DNA from: Trogon surrucura
Lineage: Eukaryota > Chordata > Aves > Trogoniformes > Trogonidae
Length of the DNA stretch: 64,000 nt
Reading direction: 5' to 3'
Assembly (NCBI GenBank): GCA_020746105.1
Contig: CM036618.1
Coordinates: 93,924,122 to 93,988,121, forward strand
Translations under genes and position numbers: made by a program
Notes under the pieces: model-generated
Told to the model about the DNA's origin: nothing
The model's database searches: none
The model's input: the letters and a program-made list of their open reading frames with translations, nothing else
Part shown: one piece after another, positions 14,164 through 27,100 of the stretch
Numbering within the stretch: the first letter of the stretch is position 1
Layout of the letters: each line of letters starts with the position of its first letter

Positions 14164-17100
14164 GATAAACTGACTTGCTCACTTCAGCCATGAGCACATT
14201 CTTCATGCCATGCTTATACTGAGTACAAATTATTCAGTCTGCTATCCATGACTACTGGCGCCCTATCTGCAGCAGCATAACCAGACAAATAAAAGCACGA
14301 CCATTGCACACCAACTCTTAACAGTCAGTGAAAGCAGCTGGACTTCAAAGGTTCGCAACAGATAAAGGTTTTTACATGATGCTGTTCTATCCAGTCTTTT
14401 GTATTGCCTCACTGCTGCTATGTAGGGCCTTATGGAGAAAGCGTAACAACTTCTTTTGTATTGGTGAGGGACCAAGCAAACTAAGACTTGGTGAAACACT
14501 GCAAGAAAAAAACTACCCAAAAAATAAAAATGTTTCCTTCTTAAGGATACAAAAACTTGTCATATTCCTCAAATTGCAACTCACAGGATAGTCTCATACA
14601 CACAGGCATTATTTGCTCAGAGATGGCAGACTATGCAACCCTCACCTCCAAGCAGTTGAGCCGTTTGTTCATGTAATTTGTCAAGGATAGAGAAATAATA
14701 CTGGACCCTAAAGTATCCAGTTATCCTGAATTTATTTGAACGTGATAGCCAGCTCTTTTACAAAGTTATAGTCCAAACTCACCCATGTACAAGACTCAAG
14801 CTCTGTTTGTGTATTTGTAAAGGAAATGTCCATCCCCCCCCACCACCACCAGTGCGAATGGCATACAAGTTCCTCATCATTCCAAAGTCACAGGCAGTAT
14901 GAGGAAGGTCAGAATCACCAGGCCGGGCTGAGACCTGTGTGCCAACCTCTCTGCAGAGATAAAGGGTACAAAACCCTGCTACAGTGGAGAGAAGTCACTG
15001 TGAGATTTCCTGCAGTCTTTGGTAGGCAGGCAGGAGAAAGGGTAGTGATGTGTAAGAGACTGACAGTACAGTGTTTAGGCAGCACAGGAGCTAGTGAGGC
15101 ATCTCCTGTATTAGTTTCGTGCTCTACCCCTACAGCACTTGCCTGCACTCCAGACCCGCTCCTGAAGCAGTAGGAAAAGGCTTAAGACCTCTGCACTAAC
15201 ATCCACCCACTTCCTCTCCTCAGACAAGTGGCAAATCAACACTCTGGCAAATAATAGATCAAAAGCTCTAGAAGAGAAGGGAAAAGATTAGAATTTCCCA
15301 TGCCACCTTGGACTGCTAAAGTCCATGATGAAACATTCTCTCTCCCCATCCCCCAGGTCTTGTTCCAGGTCCTGTTTGCTCAAGATGAGCCCTGCATCAG
15401 CGACTGCACAATACCAAGATATGACATAACACAGCTGACTCTATGCTGAACTAATGGTTTGGCTCAGTATTTGATTTTCACAAGAAATGAAAAACAAATA
15501 GACATGGAAGATTACTGAAAGGACAGGTCACTAGCCAGGGTGACTATACTATACTGACTTCTTAGAAGCCATTTAAAGTTTCCTAAGGTTAGTTGCAGTA
15601 CTATTCTTTTTCTTGCACTAAGGCAGTGTTCGCTTTTGCTTGTTATATTGCAAATGTGACTGTTTCCTCCCAGAGGCATTTGCCCTTTGGGAAAGGGATC
15701 AAAGCACACAATCATATTCGTAAAGCACTGAAATACTTGTAAAAAAGTGCTACATACAGACGCTTAAGAGGCTGTCAGTATTAATTTCAGAATAGCATAA
15801 AGAACATTTTCTACCAGAAGAAAAAAGCTGCCTGTGTGTAAGAGAAAGTAAAATATGTGTGTGACCCTAAGTACAAATAAAGCCAGTGTGTGGTTCCTGA
15901 AGGAGAACATGAACAAAGTAAACCCAGAAGCTGAAGGTCAGGGTTTCACTTCCTTTCATTTAAGTAAGTTTTAGCAGCCTTGCATGTTGCAATTCTCTCC
16001 CGTTTCTCATGGATCAGGTCTTCAGTAGCACTCTAATTTCACATCTCAGATCATTAGATAAATACAGAAGTAAGGTATGTATCAAATAACTACAAAAATT
16101 TCTGGTATCTGGCTGAAATGAAACACATGCCTAAGTGATAAGCTAGCAGCTCCTTCAGTTTGACCATTAAGATTCCTTCTCCTTCACTGGAGTTTAAAAT
16201 AAAACTCTTTGAGAACACTGCAGTATCAGAGAAATTGCACAACAGTTCTGTACATTTCTGGGCTAATAGTGAGAACTTAAAAAGAACCCAACAAAACCAA
16301 AAAAATACAACCCCAACAAATACTAAGTGCCTTGAAAGTGAGTTTGCAACCATTTCTTAGGCAGCAACAACAAACGAGTGCAATTGCACTGACCATTTCC
16401 CCCACTTCTTGGGGATGCAAAAGCAGTTCTGTGCTTTGCTGGAACATTGCTCAGTGAGTATTGCTTGGCTTGCAAAGGCATTGACCAAGCTAGCTTGCAA
16501 ACCTGGCCGACAGCATTAGGCCTGTACCTGCCTACAGTAAGTTTGGTTGAATCCTTGACACCAATCTAAATCTGTGAGTTTTGGACAAGTCCAGCACTGA
16601 GATCTCATGACTGCAAATCTGCTAGCCATATGGTGATCGAGACATCAGTGTCAACACGATGCCACCATGCAACAAAGACAGCAGTAGCAATACTGAACAG
16701 ACTTCAGTAAAAACTTGTATGATTTCTCATATTTGGCAGAATTGCCATTTTGGCAGCTAAACTGTGCCCAGCCTTGCCCTACTGAGTCTCGTGGCCCACT
16801 CTGACCTCAATATTGCCAATGCTTTCACATAAAGACCATTTTCTGTTGGAACTGGAGAAGATGTCTTCTGCTCCAAGATCACCAGGCCATATTAGCCTGC
16901 AGCTGCTGAGCTCTGTCATCACCTTTGCTTTTAAAGCACTCAGGACAACCATGATGCTGCACAAAACACACCCATTTATTTAGCCAAATGACATTAGCTC
17001 TGCCTATTACACTGATGCAGCTGAACTGACATTTTTATTGATCTGAGTAGCCTGTTCTATGTCCCCTCTTCATTATTTTCTATTTATCCAATTAATGTGA

Positions 17101-17278
17101 AAGGAGAAAAGAAAAATAGGCTGTGACAGAACCCTGAATCAGCTAGAGTATTTGTGCAGAACTACTCCCCACCTTTTATTTCAAATGAGCACATCAAAGT
17201 ACACCAAGAAGCTCCCACTAAACTAGAATATCTTCTAGTTTATTAGCTTCTAAAGCTTTCTCTTCAAATAGGTGGGGG

Positions 17279-17298
17279 AAAAAAAAAAAAAAAAAAAA
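17279..17298 (+). repeat. Poly(A) tract
   Basis: A run of 20 A preceded by a short G-rich segment. No associated element was recognised. Confidence 0.9.
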
Positions 17299-19515
17299 GA
17301 TGTGCTTGGTAAGGCGGTCCATAAAAGTTTCAAAGCAAATCCTCTATTCCTCATCACTCTGTCCATGTGGAAAGAGAGAGGGACTTGGTCTCTTTTGCTG
17401 GCGTTTCCCCACCCATGTTCCTGCTCTTATTTCCCTCTAAAAGGTTTTCCTAACTGAGTGGAATGACTATTTTTTTGTGAGAGACGGTGCAAGTACTTCC
17501 ACAGTATTTCACCCGAGTGCAGCAGCTACAAGATAAATGGGCAGCTCTTCCTCACTGTATTCTGCTGCAACACACCGCACTTCAAAAAACCTGAAGAGCT
17601 CATACCAAGCAGCTATACCCCTTTGCTGCATAAGCCCTCCATCTGGTACTGTTTGCGTGTACTAAAAAACAAAAAAACAGCTGTCCTAGCATAGCTCAAC
17701 TGATGTGCCCAAAACCTGCATTACTACAGTACATCCAAGATAATGAATTTCCTACAGCCAAGAATAACCAAAAAGTCATTTAGCAGAAACAGAAGACCTG
17801 GGAACAATGAACTAGCTAAATTCAATTCAGAATGTTAAGCCTTGTTTTTCTGTTGTCAGACTTGATGCATAACTTAAAAATAAGCCAGGAACACCTGCAA
17901 AGACAATACTCTTCCCGTTACAAAGAAGAAACCAAACAGAAGGCAGCTGCCAATAAGGTAGCGTTTGCTTTAGTCACATAAATAACATCATCTTTCATAA
18001 CCTCCATTTCTTGACGCCAACAAATGACAGTAAGAAAGAAACGGAGATAACACCATGTCCCCATGAGCCCAGAGGTAACACTGGGTCTCAAGTGATGGAC
18101 AGTTGAGCGCTGTGTGCCAGATGGCCTTAAAACCTGTGCAGTGGCTCAGCTCATTGTGAATGGCTTCTCTTTACCGTAGAATATAAGTGGTACGTGTTTA
18201 CTATGCTGTGCAGGAATCTGAGGGAGATGGTTTGTGCAACAACTCTATTTTTTTATTTCTAAATGCGATGTGTGAACCCCTAATCCAAGTTTTTAAAAAG
18301 CTCTCGCTTTTTACAGCTTCCTTTCCCAGCTCCCTATGTGTTTTCTGTCTACAAGCTTTGAGAATTTTCATGGTTGTTTGATGTAACAGCTTCACCAACC
18401 ATTGTGGGATTGTTCGATATTTATAGATATATTCGATTAGTTAGCATGGGGATGGCTTTGATTCTTAATTTGTTCCATTTCAGTCTTCTCCAACACATTT
18501 ACACTGAGATCAGAATACCAAAAAGAGTGTAAAACTGCACAAGCCAATCAATGTCAGATGCTGAATCCAGCAGATGAAACTGTGCCTTTTGAATTATGAA
18601 AATAGATTTTTTTTTTGTTAATTACAGTTATGCAGCACCGCTCTCTCTCTTTCATCTCCCCACCATCCAAATAGGACATCTGAGATGGTATATTTTGTCT
18701 ACACTCTTTTCTTTCATTTGGAATCATTTCACTGACTTTGTAAAACAGGCATCCAGCAGATAAAACAATATACCTAGAAGGCTTCCCATTCAAAGGCAAG
18801 ATAGGTTACAATGGTTAATCTTGAGCCCCCACTCTCTCAAGCAATTCTGTCATTCTAGATGCAGGTGAAAAATCAGTGTAATTAGTACATATTTCTCACT
18901 GATAGCTGAACTGTCCTATTTTGTATATGCCATCTTTCCTCCTTGTTCCAAGCGCGTAGCAACATCTTATCTTCTGAAGTATAAAGGGAAGATCAAGTCA
19001 ATTAGTGGCAAGAGGAAAAAAGTTCCTCTCGTATATAAGGGGACAGCATGTACTGCAGAGATTAGGTAGCTCATTACATTCTTTTTCATCCTAGATTTTA
19101 AAAGGCAGCAAAAATGCTAAAATATCATCAGAAGTATTTGCTATGAGTCTCTACAGTCATTCCAAAGTCTAAATGCAACAAAGAAGTATTAGAAATCCCA
19201 TGCGAAGCCTAGGTGCCCAACAATTCCAGATCACAGAACCACAATGCTTCACATGGCAATTAGAATGCCATAAGCATCAGAGACATGCCTTCTGGAAATG
19301 ATACAAGGCATCAGTAAGTCTCATTATCCTTTACACTAGAAAAATCTGAATGTTCACTCCATGACTGAAATTTTACTGCTAGACCTAGCCTCACTTGCAA
19401 AGGGCCTAACCACAAAGAATTTGTTCTCACAGAAAGCAAGCCTCAAATATGGAGAGCACCTTCCTTCTGCTGTATTTCCTACACTGAAGTAAACAGAGCC
19501 CAACCCTTTTCACAC

Positions 19516-19535
19516 AAAAAAAAAAAAAAAAAAAA
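19516..19535 (+). repeat. Poly(A) tract
   Basis: A run of about 20 A following a short CA-rich segment. No associated element was recognised. Confidence 0.9.
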
Positions 19536-20710
19536 TCAAATGTGTGGATTAAATGCAGATTAATCACTCTGAACACTCTGGCAACACTACACATTCATTT
19601 CTTTGGCAGGAAAAAACTCAATCATGTTCAAATGAGATTGCTGTCTCCATACAGAATAGAACTGAAAGTGATTGAGTTACCATGGTGGGCAGTGAATTAC
19701 AGCTTGTCCACTGAGCAACAGTAGCCAAGGCCATATATGCCCTTAACCCATTGCAAATGAAAAATAAAACCACTTCCACCCAGTTTAAACTAAAATCTTG
19801 TACTGTTACGATTTATCACCAGCGCTTCAGTAACATTTCACATGTATTCTCCTCCTCTTGCAAACATAGTCCTTCACACACATTACCTCACACATTTGTT
19901 ACCACATGAACATAGATTTAGGGAGGCAACACTGAAGTTGTTTACACTGAAATTTGAACAGGCCATGCAGAGTAAGACTCTCGGTGCCTTGGGAAGTTTT
20001 TAAGTGCAGCATAAACCAGATGCAATTTTCATGTCAGACATGAATGATGGCACTTCCAGAAGGACAACATCCCATCTTATCACACCAAAGTGTTGTCTGC
20101 CCTTGAAGAGAGAGGAATGCCAGCTCCTCCATCAAAAACCAACACTCCTTACAGCACAAGATATTCCCTCAGCATTCTTCCATGGAAGAACTGACCAAGC
20201 TTGAGCCTGCATTACCTCACAGAATTTAGCAGAATCACAGCCTGTGGCAATTTGCTAGCATGTCTGGTAAAATACTACTATGATCTGTGCAGTCAGATTT
20301 TCCAGCCTTGGCTGATTGTCTCTGAGCTGGATCTTCACTCCAGTGACATCTTCAAAGAGATCATGAACTGCAAAGTATTGTACTGATTACTACAACAGAT
20401 TAGCACTTAAGTGGCTGTGTAATATCACTGCATCAGAATAAGACACAAATATTATAATCCAACAGGGAGATGTGAACTAGAATGGACAAACAAGATAGCA
20501 TTCATTGATGTTAAAGGGCAGTTACCCACAGTGTCACCCCTCTTTTCCTTCACCTGTGCAAGTCCGAGCTAGATCCAACAGCTTTCTGTAAGGTCACTAG
20601 TCAGGATGAGAATGAATCAACATCCAGGGTTTCTAAGTCAGCCTGACTCATCACATCCAAGACACAGCCCCATGTTTATATTGTGCTCATTATCCTTGGG
20701 TTAGAAGACA

Positions 20711-21516
20711 TGGGCAGGGAAAAATTTAATGAAATATAACAAGAGTAAATGTAGAGTCTTGCATCTGGGTAGGAACAACCCCAGGTTCCAGTATAAGTTG
20801 GGGAATGACTTATTAGAGAGCAGTGTAGGGGAAAGGGACCTGGGAGTCTTGCTGGACAGCAGGATGACCATGAGCCAGCAGTGTGCCCTTGTGGCCAGGA
20901 AGGCCAATGGCATCCTGGGGTGTATTAGAAGGGGGGTGGTTAGTAGGTCGAGAGAGGTCCTCCTGCCCCTCTACTCTGCCCTGGTGAGACCCCATCTGGA
21001 ATACTGTGTCCAGTTCTGGGCCCCTCAGTTCAAGAAAGACAGGGAACTGCTGGAGAGAGTCCAGCACAGGGCAACTAGGATGATTAAGGGAGTGGAGCAT
21101 CTCCCTTATGAGAAAAGACTGAGGGAGCTGGGGCTCTTTAGTTTGGAGAAGAGGAGGTTGAGGGGTGACCTCATTAATGTTTACAAATATATCAAGGGTG
21201 AGTGTCACGAGGATGGAGCCAGGCTCTTCTCGGTGACAACCACTGATAGGACAAGGGGTACTGGGCTGAAACTGGAACATAAGAGGTTCCACTTAAACTC
21301 GAGAAGAAACTTCTTCTCAGTGAGGGTGACGGAACACTGGCACAGGCTGCCCAGGAAGGTTGTGGAGTCTCCTTCTCTGGAGACTTTCAAGACCTGCCTG
21401 GACACGTTCCTATGTAGCATTATCTAGGCATTCCTGCTCTGGCAGGGGGATTGGACTTGATGATCTTTCGAGGTCCCTTCCAATCCCTAACATTCTATGA
21501 TTCTATGATTCTATGA
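20711..21516 (+). mobile_element. CR1 non-LTR retrotransposon, 5'-truncated copy
   Basis: This is the 3' end of a chicken-repeat-1 LINE, about 0.8 kb of a full-length element of roughly 4.5 kb. Similarity starts abruptly near 20711, just downstream of where the reverse transcriptase core would end. It runs through the ORF2 C-terminus (see the 20729-21427 entry) and the short 3' UTR with its characteristic GGACTTGATGATCTT-type segment. It ends in about three copies of the octamer ATTCTATG at 21492-21516. The 5' truncation and octamer tail are diagnostic of CR1 insertion by target-primed reverse transcription. The intact 232-codon frame suggests a comparatively young copy for this window. Confidence 0.97.
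20729..21427 (+). pseudogene. CR1 ORF2 C-terminal fragment (3' part of the reverse transcriptase polyprotein)
   Basis: An uninterrupted 232-codon frame encodes the region C-terminal to the reverse transcriptase catalytic core of CR1 ORF2. Family hallmarks include [59 protein letters not shown] and a HWHRLPR motif near the end. The endonuclease domain and the RT active-site motif are missing because the element is 5'-truncated, so it cannot encode a working polymerase. The frame's first Met is simply the first ATG after the truncation point, not a real start. It would only be transcribed by read-through. Confidence 0.95.
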
Positions 21517-22502
21517 CATCTCTCTAGATCACAAAGTCTCTGAGATTTTATATTCAAGCTAGGGATAACATGACAGAATGCAAGGAACACAGACTTCACA
21601 AGAGGAGTTTCTTAAGCACAGCTATTTTATAAGATGCACACAGAATCACAAACCAGATTTTAGAAACCCCAGTTCTCCCACACAGCAGTCCCCCAAGCCC
21701 ACTGACAATGCTAAGGAAGAGACAAGGAGCTAGACCTGCATAAAGGTTTCAGCGGGTGTATATGCTGTCTAACCCACACGCTGCAGCCACTGAGGCAGGC
21801 CTTGGCAGCAAGGCTCGCCAGCAGCAATGGTGTGGAATGGCAAAAGGGTCCACGCTAACAAACTTGAGGTAACACGAGGTAAGCAGCACGGTGGGTGTGC
21901 GGTGGCAACAGCTATGGCACGAAGGAAGCCTAATACACCATGGGAGCCCTGGGTGGTGTGAAGGATGAGAGAAGCAGCAGGACACATACCTAAAGATCCA
22001 GCAGTCTGGTTAGCAGAAGCAGTGCAAGGGCTCTGAGGGTTTTCTTTTATTTTGTTCTTAATATGGGTGTTTATAGTCTACAGACAGTTGTACTTTCAGT
22101 GGTACAGGTTTCTGCACACCTGTACTCTCATATCAGGGATTACCTGTGCCTGTCTACACTCCTGACAGGAGCTCACAATCTACTCAAAAAGCAGACTGCT
22201 GTCTAGACTTGGATGGTGAACCAAATTCTGCTTCAGCTTTACCAAGAACAGGCAGGTGACCAGGACACAAATGAGAACCAGAAGCACAGTCACAGCGTGA
22301 AACTGGAGAAGGAGGGCTGTAGTCCCACAGAAGTTGCAGACAGGAATCATGAACACTCTCTTCTTCCAGATATTTTCTATTCTCAACAGCTGAGAGCAAT
22401 CAGAGGTGCAGTCTCTGCCCTTTCTAAGAGCTAGGCATGACCATGTGCCTCTCAAAAGTGGGAGAACAGATCTCTGGGTAAAATACAGCTCTGCTACAGA
22501 TG
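21517..22502. other. Intergenic DNA, nothing recognised
   Basis: About 1 kb between two oppositely oriented CR1 copies. Overlapping short frames exist on both strands, including a hydrophobic one on the - strand at 22180-22455, but none has supporting features such as splice sites or recognisable similarity. Confidence 0.6.
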
Positions 22503-22885
22503 AATCACAGAATCATAGAATGGCCTAGGTTGGAAGGGACCTTAGAGATCATCTAATCCAACCTCCCTGTCACGGGCAGGGACGCCTCTCTACTAGATCA
22601 GGCTACTCAAGGCTCTGTCCAACTTGGCCTTGAACACCTCCAGGGGAGGGGGCAGCCACAACGTCTCTGGGCAATTTATTCCAAAGTCTTGCCACCCTCA
22701 TACTGAAGAATGTCTTCCTAAGATCTAATCTAAATCTATTCTCCTTTAACTTAAACCCATTTCCCCTTGTCCTATCAGTTAACGCTCTTGTAAAAAGTCC
22801 CTCCCCAGCCTTCCCGTAGGATCCCTTCAGGTACTGGAAGGCAGCTGTTAGGTCCCCCTGAAGTCTTCTCTTTTCAAGACGCTCC
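22503..22885 (-). mobile_element. CR1 3' fragment, minus strand (CR1-X-like tail)
   Basis: On the + strand the element begins with the reverse complement of the octamer tail (AATCACAGAATCATAGAATGG) near 22503. It continues through the complement of the CR1 3' UTR and the last part of ORF2 (CTTGAACACCTCCAGGGG, CCTTGTCCTATCA), fading at about 22885. It is therefore a minus-strand, 5'-truncated copy of about 0.38 kb. Its tail region (CCTCCCTGTCACGGGCAGGG, then CTACTAGATCAGG) closely resembles the tail of the SINE at 31.9 kb, so the two share a CR1 subfamily source. ORF2 is only a short degraded end. Confidence 0.95.
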
Positions 22886-23910
22886 TCAGACTCTGCATCT
22901 TGAGAGACCCAAGCTGGGAAGCTTACACTAGCTCTGCAGCATAACTCTAGAGCAGAGGTGCTGTAAAATAAGACATTCCACTTATCAGTTTAGTAAGTAA
23001 AGAACCCATGCAGAGCATGGATGGCTCAGATGCACCTCACTCCCTCTTAAGTGTAAGTATAGGAGGTGCTCTGAGCTAAGCACTCTTCCAACTATGCCAG
23101 GTGTTAACTGCCACTGGACTAGGAGGAAATTCCAAGAAGCAATTCCTCCTTCCTCCAAAAGCAGTGCCCTGCTTACTAGACTACACAAAGAATGAAAGGA
23201 TAAGCCAAATTGACACCCTAAAAGACTTCAAAAATCACTGTGCAGCCTAAACATGCCAGACATTGCTTCCTAAATTTGTTTCTGCAGTTGTTGAATCATC
23301 AGAAGCGCTCTTCACACCTGCTGCAGTTTAATTGGTTTGACCACAAGTGACCAAGGTGTATACAATATCATACATATGGTGGTACAGTCTTACTACTTCC
23401 CTTTTTCTGCTGAAAATTCCTCACTAAGCATGTCTGGAAACAGGAACATAAAACTGAGATCGTCACAGGGTGCAGGTGCAGAAAACTCTGTCATAACACC
23501 CACTATCTACACTCAGTTCACCAATAGCTCTGTTCAGGCAATGGGCTGGCCACTCCGTTTCCCTCAGACCACTGGTTCCATTTGCGTTACTACCACACAT
23601 AGAGCAACGGTCGCCTTACAAATTTTCCTCCTCATATTAAGTCAAACTTAATCGGTCATCAAGCCAAGCGTGCCTCAGGCACACCCCTCCTGTACTGCCC
23701 TTTAAACATGAAAGCAGTCACACTGTAAAATCCAAAGAGGCATTGAAAAAATTCTTCAGGTCTCCTCTTCACTGCACTGCCCACAAGATACATGAAAATG
23801 GTTGGACAGATCATGCTGTTCCAACAGTGGCCTCTTCTCAAGTTGCAATTCCTCCCCTCGCTTCTATTGTTATCCTGTGTTTCTCTGACCTCTCGCACCC
23901 CTCTCCTACT
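22886..23910. other. Intergenic DNA, nothing recognised
   Basis: No gene is seen here. The last 200 bases may already be the eroded body of the LINE tail that follows. A 79-codon minus-strand frame at 23659-23898 has no family features that I recognise. Confidence 0.55.
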
Positions 23911-24025
23911 TTTCTATAATTGTTCAAAGGTCTTTGGGACAGTGGTTAACTTTTCATTATATACACAGTAGAGTCTTGAGTCTGATTGGAACTCTTAGAT
24001 GAAATGACAGAAATTAATAATAATA
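23911..24025 (+). mobile_element. Ancient LINE 3' tail (amniote CR1/L3 type)
   Basis: The segment reads as a degraded copy of the 3' tail common in reptile and bird genomes. A block resembling 'gctctttggggcagggac' appears here as CAAAGGTCTTTGGGACAGTGG. A block resembling the 'tacagcgcctagcacaatgg' portion follows in eroded form, and the end is an AATAATAATA tract at about 24014-24025. Divergence is high, so it predates the octamer-tailed CR1 copies nearby. The subfamily cannot be assigned by eye. Confidence 0.55.
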
Positions 24026-24081
24026 GCTGCAGAATGGTGGTAATACTCTCCAGTTGTGATGGGCATGCTGGAAAGATTACT

Positions 24082-24155
24082 TGATGTTTATAAAGCTCTT
24101 TGAGACTCCTGGATGAAAGTCAAGCTAGCGATGCAGAGGATTTATTATTCTATTC
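24082..24155 (+). mobile_element. Second ancient LINE-type tail fragment
   Basis: This reads GATGTTTATAAAGCTCTTTG, then AGACTCCTGGATGAAAG and a TTATTATTCTATT end. It resembles the old amniote LINE tail with the pattern 'aaagcgctttgagatccttggatgaaagg ... attattatt'. It lies only about 57 bases after another old tail in the same orientation. Identification is by remembered consensus and is tentative. Confidence 0.5.
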
Positions 24156-27100
24156 AGCACTTCAGTATCCAAGGCTAGCATCTATTCTAGTTGAAAAAGA
24201 TTTTTACTGTATTGTAAAATGGAAACAAAATGAAATATATACAGTACATGGTGCTTATATATAAGGCACAGGCAGCACTGAAACAGAATTTCATTATTGA
24301 AATGGATGTAGCTGAAGCGGTTACACACAGTAGGTAAAAGACCAGATTCAGTGACCTCTTATTCCATTTAATCAAAACTGTTAGTATACGGTTTTCCAAA
24401 GGCCAAAGAAAATCTCCGAGGTTTGGGTTGTTGTTTTTTTTTCTATCTGGTATTTCATCAGTTCATAATAAACCTTTGTAGCTGCTTAGGATGTGAATCT
24501 CAAGCAGACTTGACCAGCACTGAAATGAAAACAAAACGGATGTATGTTTAACAAACAACACCACAGTTGTTCTACAATTTAACCACCAGATCATAACCGT
24601 TCAAAGAGGTTGCACTCCCTCCTCCCATCACAAGTTCCTGCTCATTTCACAGCATTCCCCACTGCTCTTTTTAGATGAAGGTCCCCAGCAAGTTCCCCCT
24701 TCTCCAGTTCTCCACTCGCTGAGCACAGAAGGTAGACAATGTTTTAATGGTACTAGTTATGCTATATGTGGTCTTGTTGTTTCTAGGAATAGAAATGCTC
24801 AGACATCAGTTAACATCTAATTGCACAAATTAATCTCGTTCCTCTGCTTCAGACACTACAGAGATCAAACCAAGCCCATTTGCAGCTCTATTTTTAATTT
24901 AGTGGAATTACAGTTTTTCAACCCAGTGAAAAATAATTAAGTGACATGCTGTCCAGAGAATATACAGTTCAGGAACTGGGATGTTTATGAAGATAAAAAA
25001 CAAGCAGAGGAAATCAAAACTGTTCGTACCACAGCAAAAGGCCCTTTGTTACTGCAAGTCTTTCCTCTCCACACCTTCTCACAAGTATTTCTGTTTACAC
25101 CTTCCTGCTTGAGTCATACTCACAGAGACAGTGAGGATTATGAGAATGGCTTGAGAAGGAGCTGAATTTACCACCCTAGCAGATAATCCCTAATTCTCAG
25201 GGTCAGCCTGTGCACAGGGAAAAAACAAGCAGAAAAAGAAGATAAAACAAGGAAGTGGAGGGAAAGGATTTAAAAACAACCATCAAAAAGAAAAAAAAAA
25301 AAATCAAGCAAAATGTTTTTGCTGCACTCCCTTAAAGCAGTCACTCATCTTCTCTATTACCTGCTGAAGAGAGAAATTGCAGACTACAGACAAGGCTTCG
25401 TACTGTATTTTGCAATTCTTTGTACTGAATGAAGCCAAGCAGTTTTCCGCAGACAACTCACAATCGCTGGATACTGCCCCAGTTTCCTAAGTACATGAGA
25501 AATGAAGACTTGAGGTCATCTGGTGAAATTAGGGAGGAAACAGCCTGGATTATTCATCTAAAAAAAAAAAAACCCAAACAAAAAACCAAACAACAACAAA
25601 GCAATCCGATATGATAAGAGCAAACCTGCAGCAAATACCAACCAGAAAGCTCTCTGAGCCCAACTCTCCAAAAGCGCTGTGTGAGGTAACTCAGCTACGA
25701 GACTACACTCTCAGACGGGGTCACAATACCTTCTTATATTAAACCTAAATCAGCTGAAGCAAGCATTACATCCACTTACAACGCAGACTGGTGACTTGTA
25801 TTTCTTACTAAATGGAAAGGGACTTTGATGGCCCCTCCTGTTTTCAGAAATAACTGAACCACTCCTTCCTCATTCCTAGGTTAAACTGGCAAAGTCCTAC
25901 GTTGAATTCCAAGGTCAGCTGACATGTAGCTTCACTCATTTTTACTGCTTGTGTCAGTCCAATTATTTTCTTGGCTCCTCAGCGCCAGTGGCTAGATCAA
26001 AGGTGATCTCACCTAAGGCCATCACCCCTTTGCTTCCTTTTTCTGTCATTTGTCAAATACAGCATGCTTAGTAATGAACACCACTGAAGCCTCCTACCTC
26101 CTCCTGCTAAAGGAGGATGTGAAACATTTCCACTTCAATGCCTTTCTGACAGCTCAAACTCCCTCCAGAAACACCATGTAAGGAAAAGGTGTAAGGAAAA
26201 GGTGCATGTGCGAAGCTTTCTGGCACCTTCACTGTAGGAGGAGCATCCATTTGGAGTGGATGAACATCAGCCAGCCCTGCAAGAAATAAAAGAGGTGGTG
26301 GAGGAACACTACCATTCCATTTGCTCTCATAGGCTTTTGAATCCCACTTTCTTTTAAGAAACAGAATTGTTCCCAGAGCTTTGGCAACCAGACCCATCTT
26401 TCCCACATTGCATTGCAGTCCCACACATGACAAGTTTTGGTGGAGACTTACTGCATCACAAGAAATTCAGGAAATGCAAGAAACTTCTTGTTCCCGTAGA
26501 AAGGGAAGATGCTCAAAAACACCACTCCATTTGGCAAAGCCTTTCTAGGCACGGGTCAAATTTACACATGCTTATGTGTCTCTTCTGCAGAGACAGGCTG
26601 TTTGTAGCAATCTGCACTAAGACAAGAAAACCAAACCTGTTTATTCAATGTACATCATTAGTTGCTTAATTTACACTCCTACTAAAAAGCAACAAACACC
26701 CTTCTGCTGCCTCCTATTCCCCTCCCCCAGCCTTTCCATTAGGAACTCAGCTGGAGGCAAGGAAGGAGTGGGGTAGGAGGGAAACAGAGACCCTAATTCC
26801 ATAAAGCAATTCCAAGTTCTCAAAATACTGATACATAATTCTGCCAATATGTGTCTACCTTGACTTACAACCTCTGTGCCCCCCACAGTCCTTACTCACT
26901 GCTGACAGGAGAGCTCCAAAGTACTACCACCACATCTCAGGAACAATTTATCTTGCATGCCACTTCTACTACCTTATTCCTGGAGTTTTCCCCTGTCCCT
27001 CCTAACTGCATCCCCCCCAAATCACTCCTCATTAACAATCCATACTATCACAAACCAGTACATTTCTGAAGCAAGAGAAAGTAATGGGATCAGTCATCCT

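Larger units (their letters stand above)
8769..20710. other. Intergenic DNA with no recognisable gene
   Basis: About 12 kb of AT-rich single-copy-looking sequence between ZFAND3 and the first CR1 copy. I see no exon with protein similarity I recognise. It holds four isolated poly(A) tracts of 20 or more bases (listed separately). It also holds an unassigned open frame of 128 codons at 12865-13251 whose stop overlaps an AATAAA; this frame is discussed as a finding and not called a gene. Confidence 0.6.

Noticed and set aside
22180-22455. Minus-strand 91-codon frame with a strongly hydrophobic stretch that looks like a membrane segment
   Set aside because: No splice sites, promoter or recognisable family; two other frames over the same bases are also open, which suggests chance.
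23659-23898. 79-codon minus-strand frame with a GPCR-like look (a Cys/Trp/Asn/Pro-containing stretch before a basic region)
   Set aside because: The conserved NPxxY-type motif and other receptor landmarks are missing, and the frame overlaps the start of an old LINE tail.
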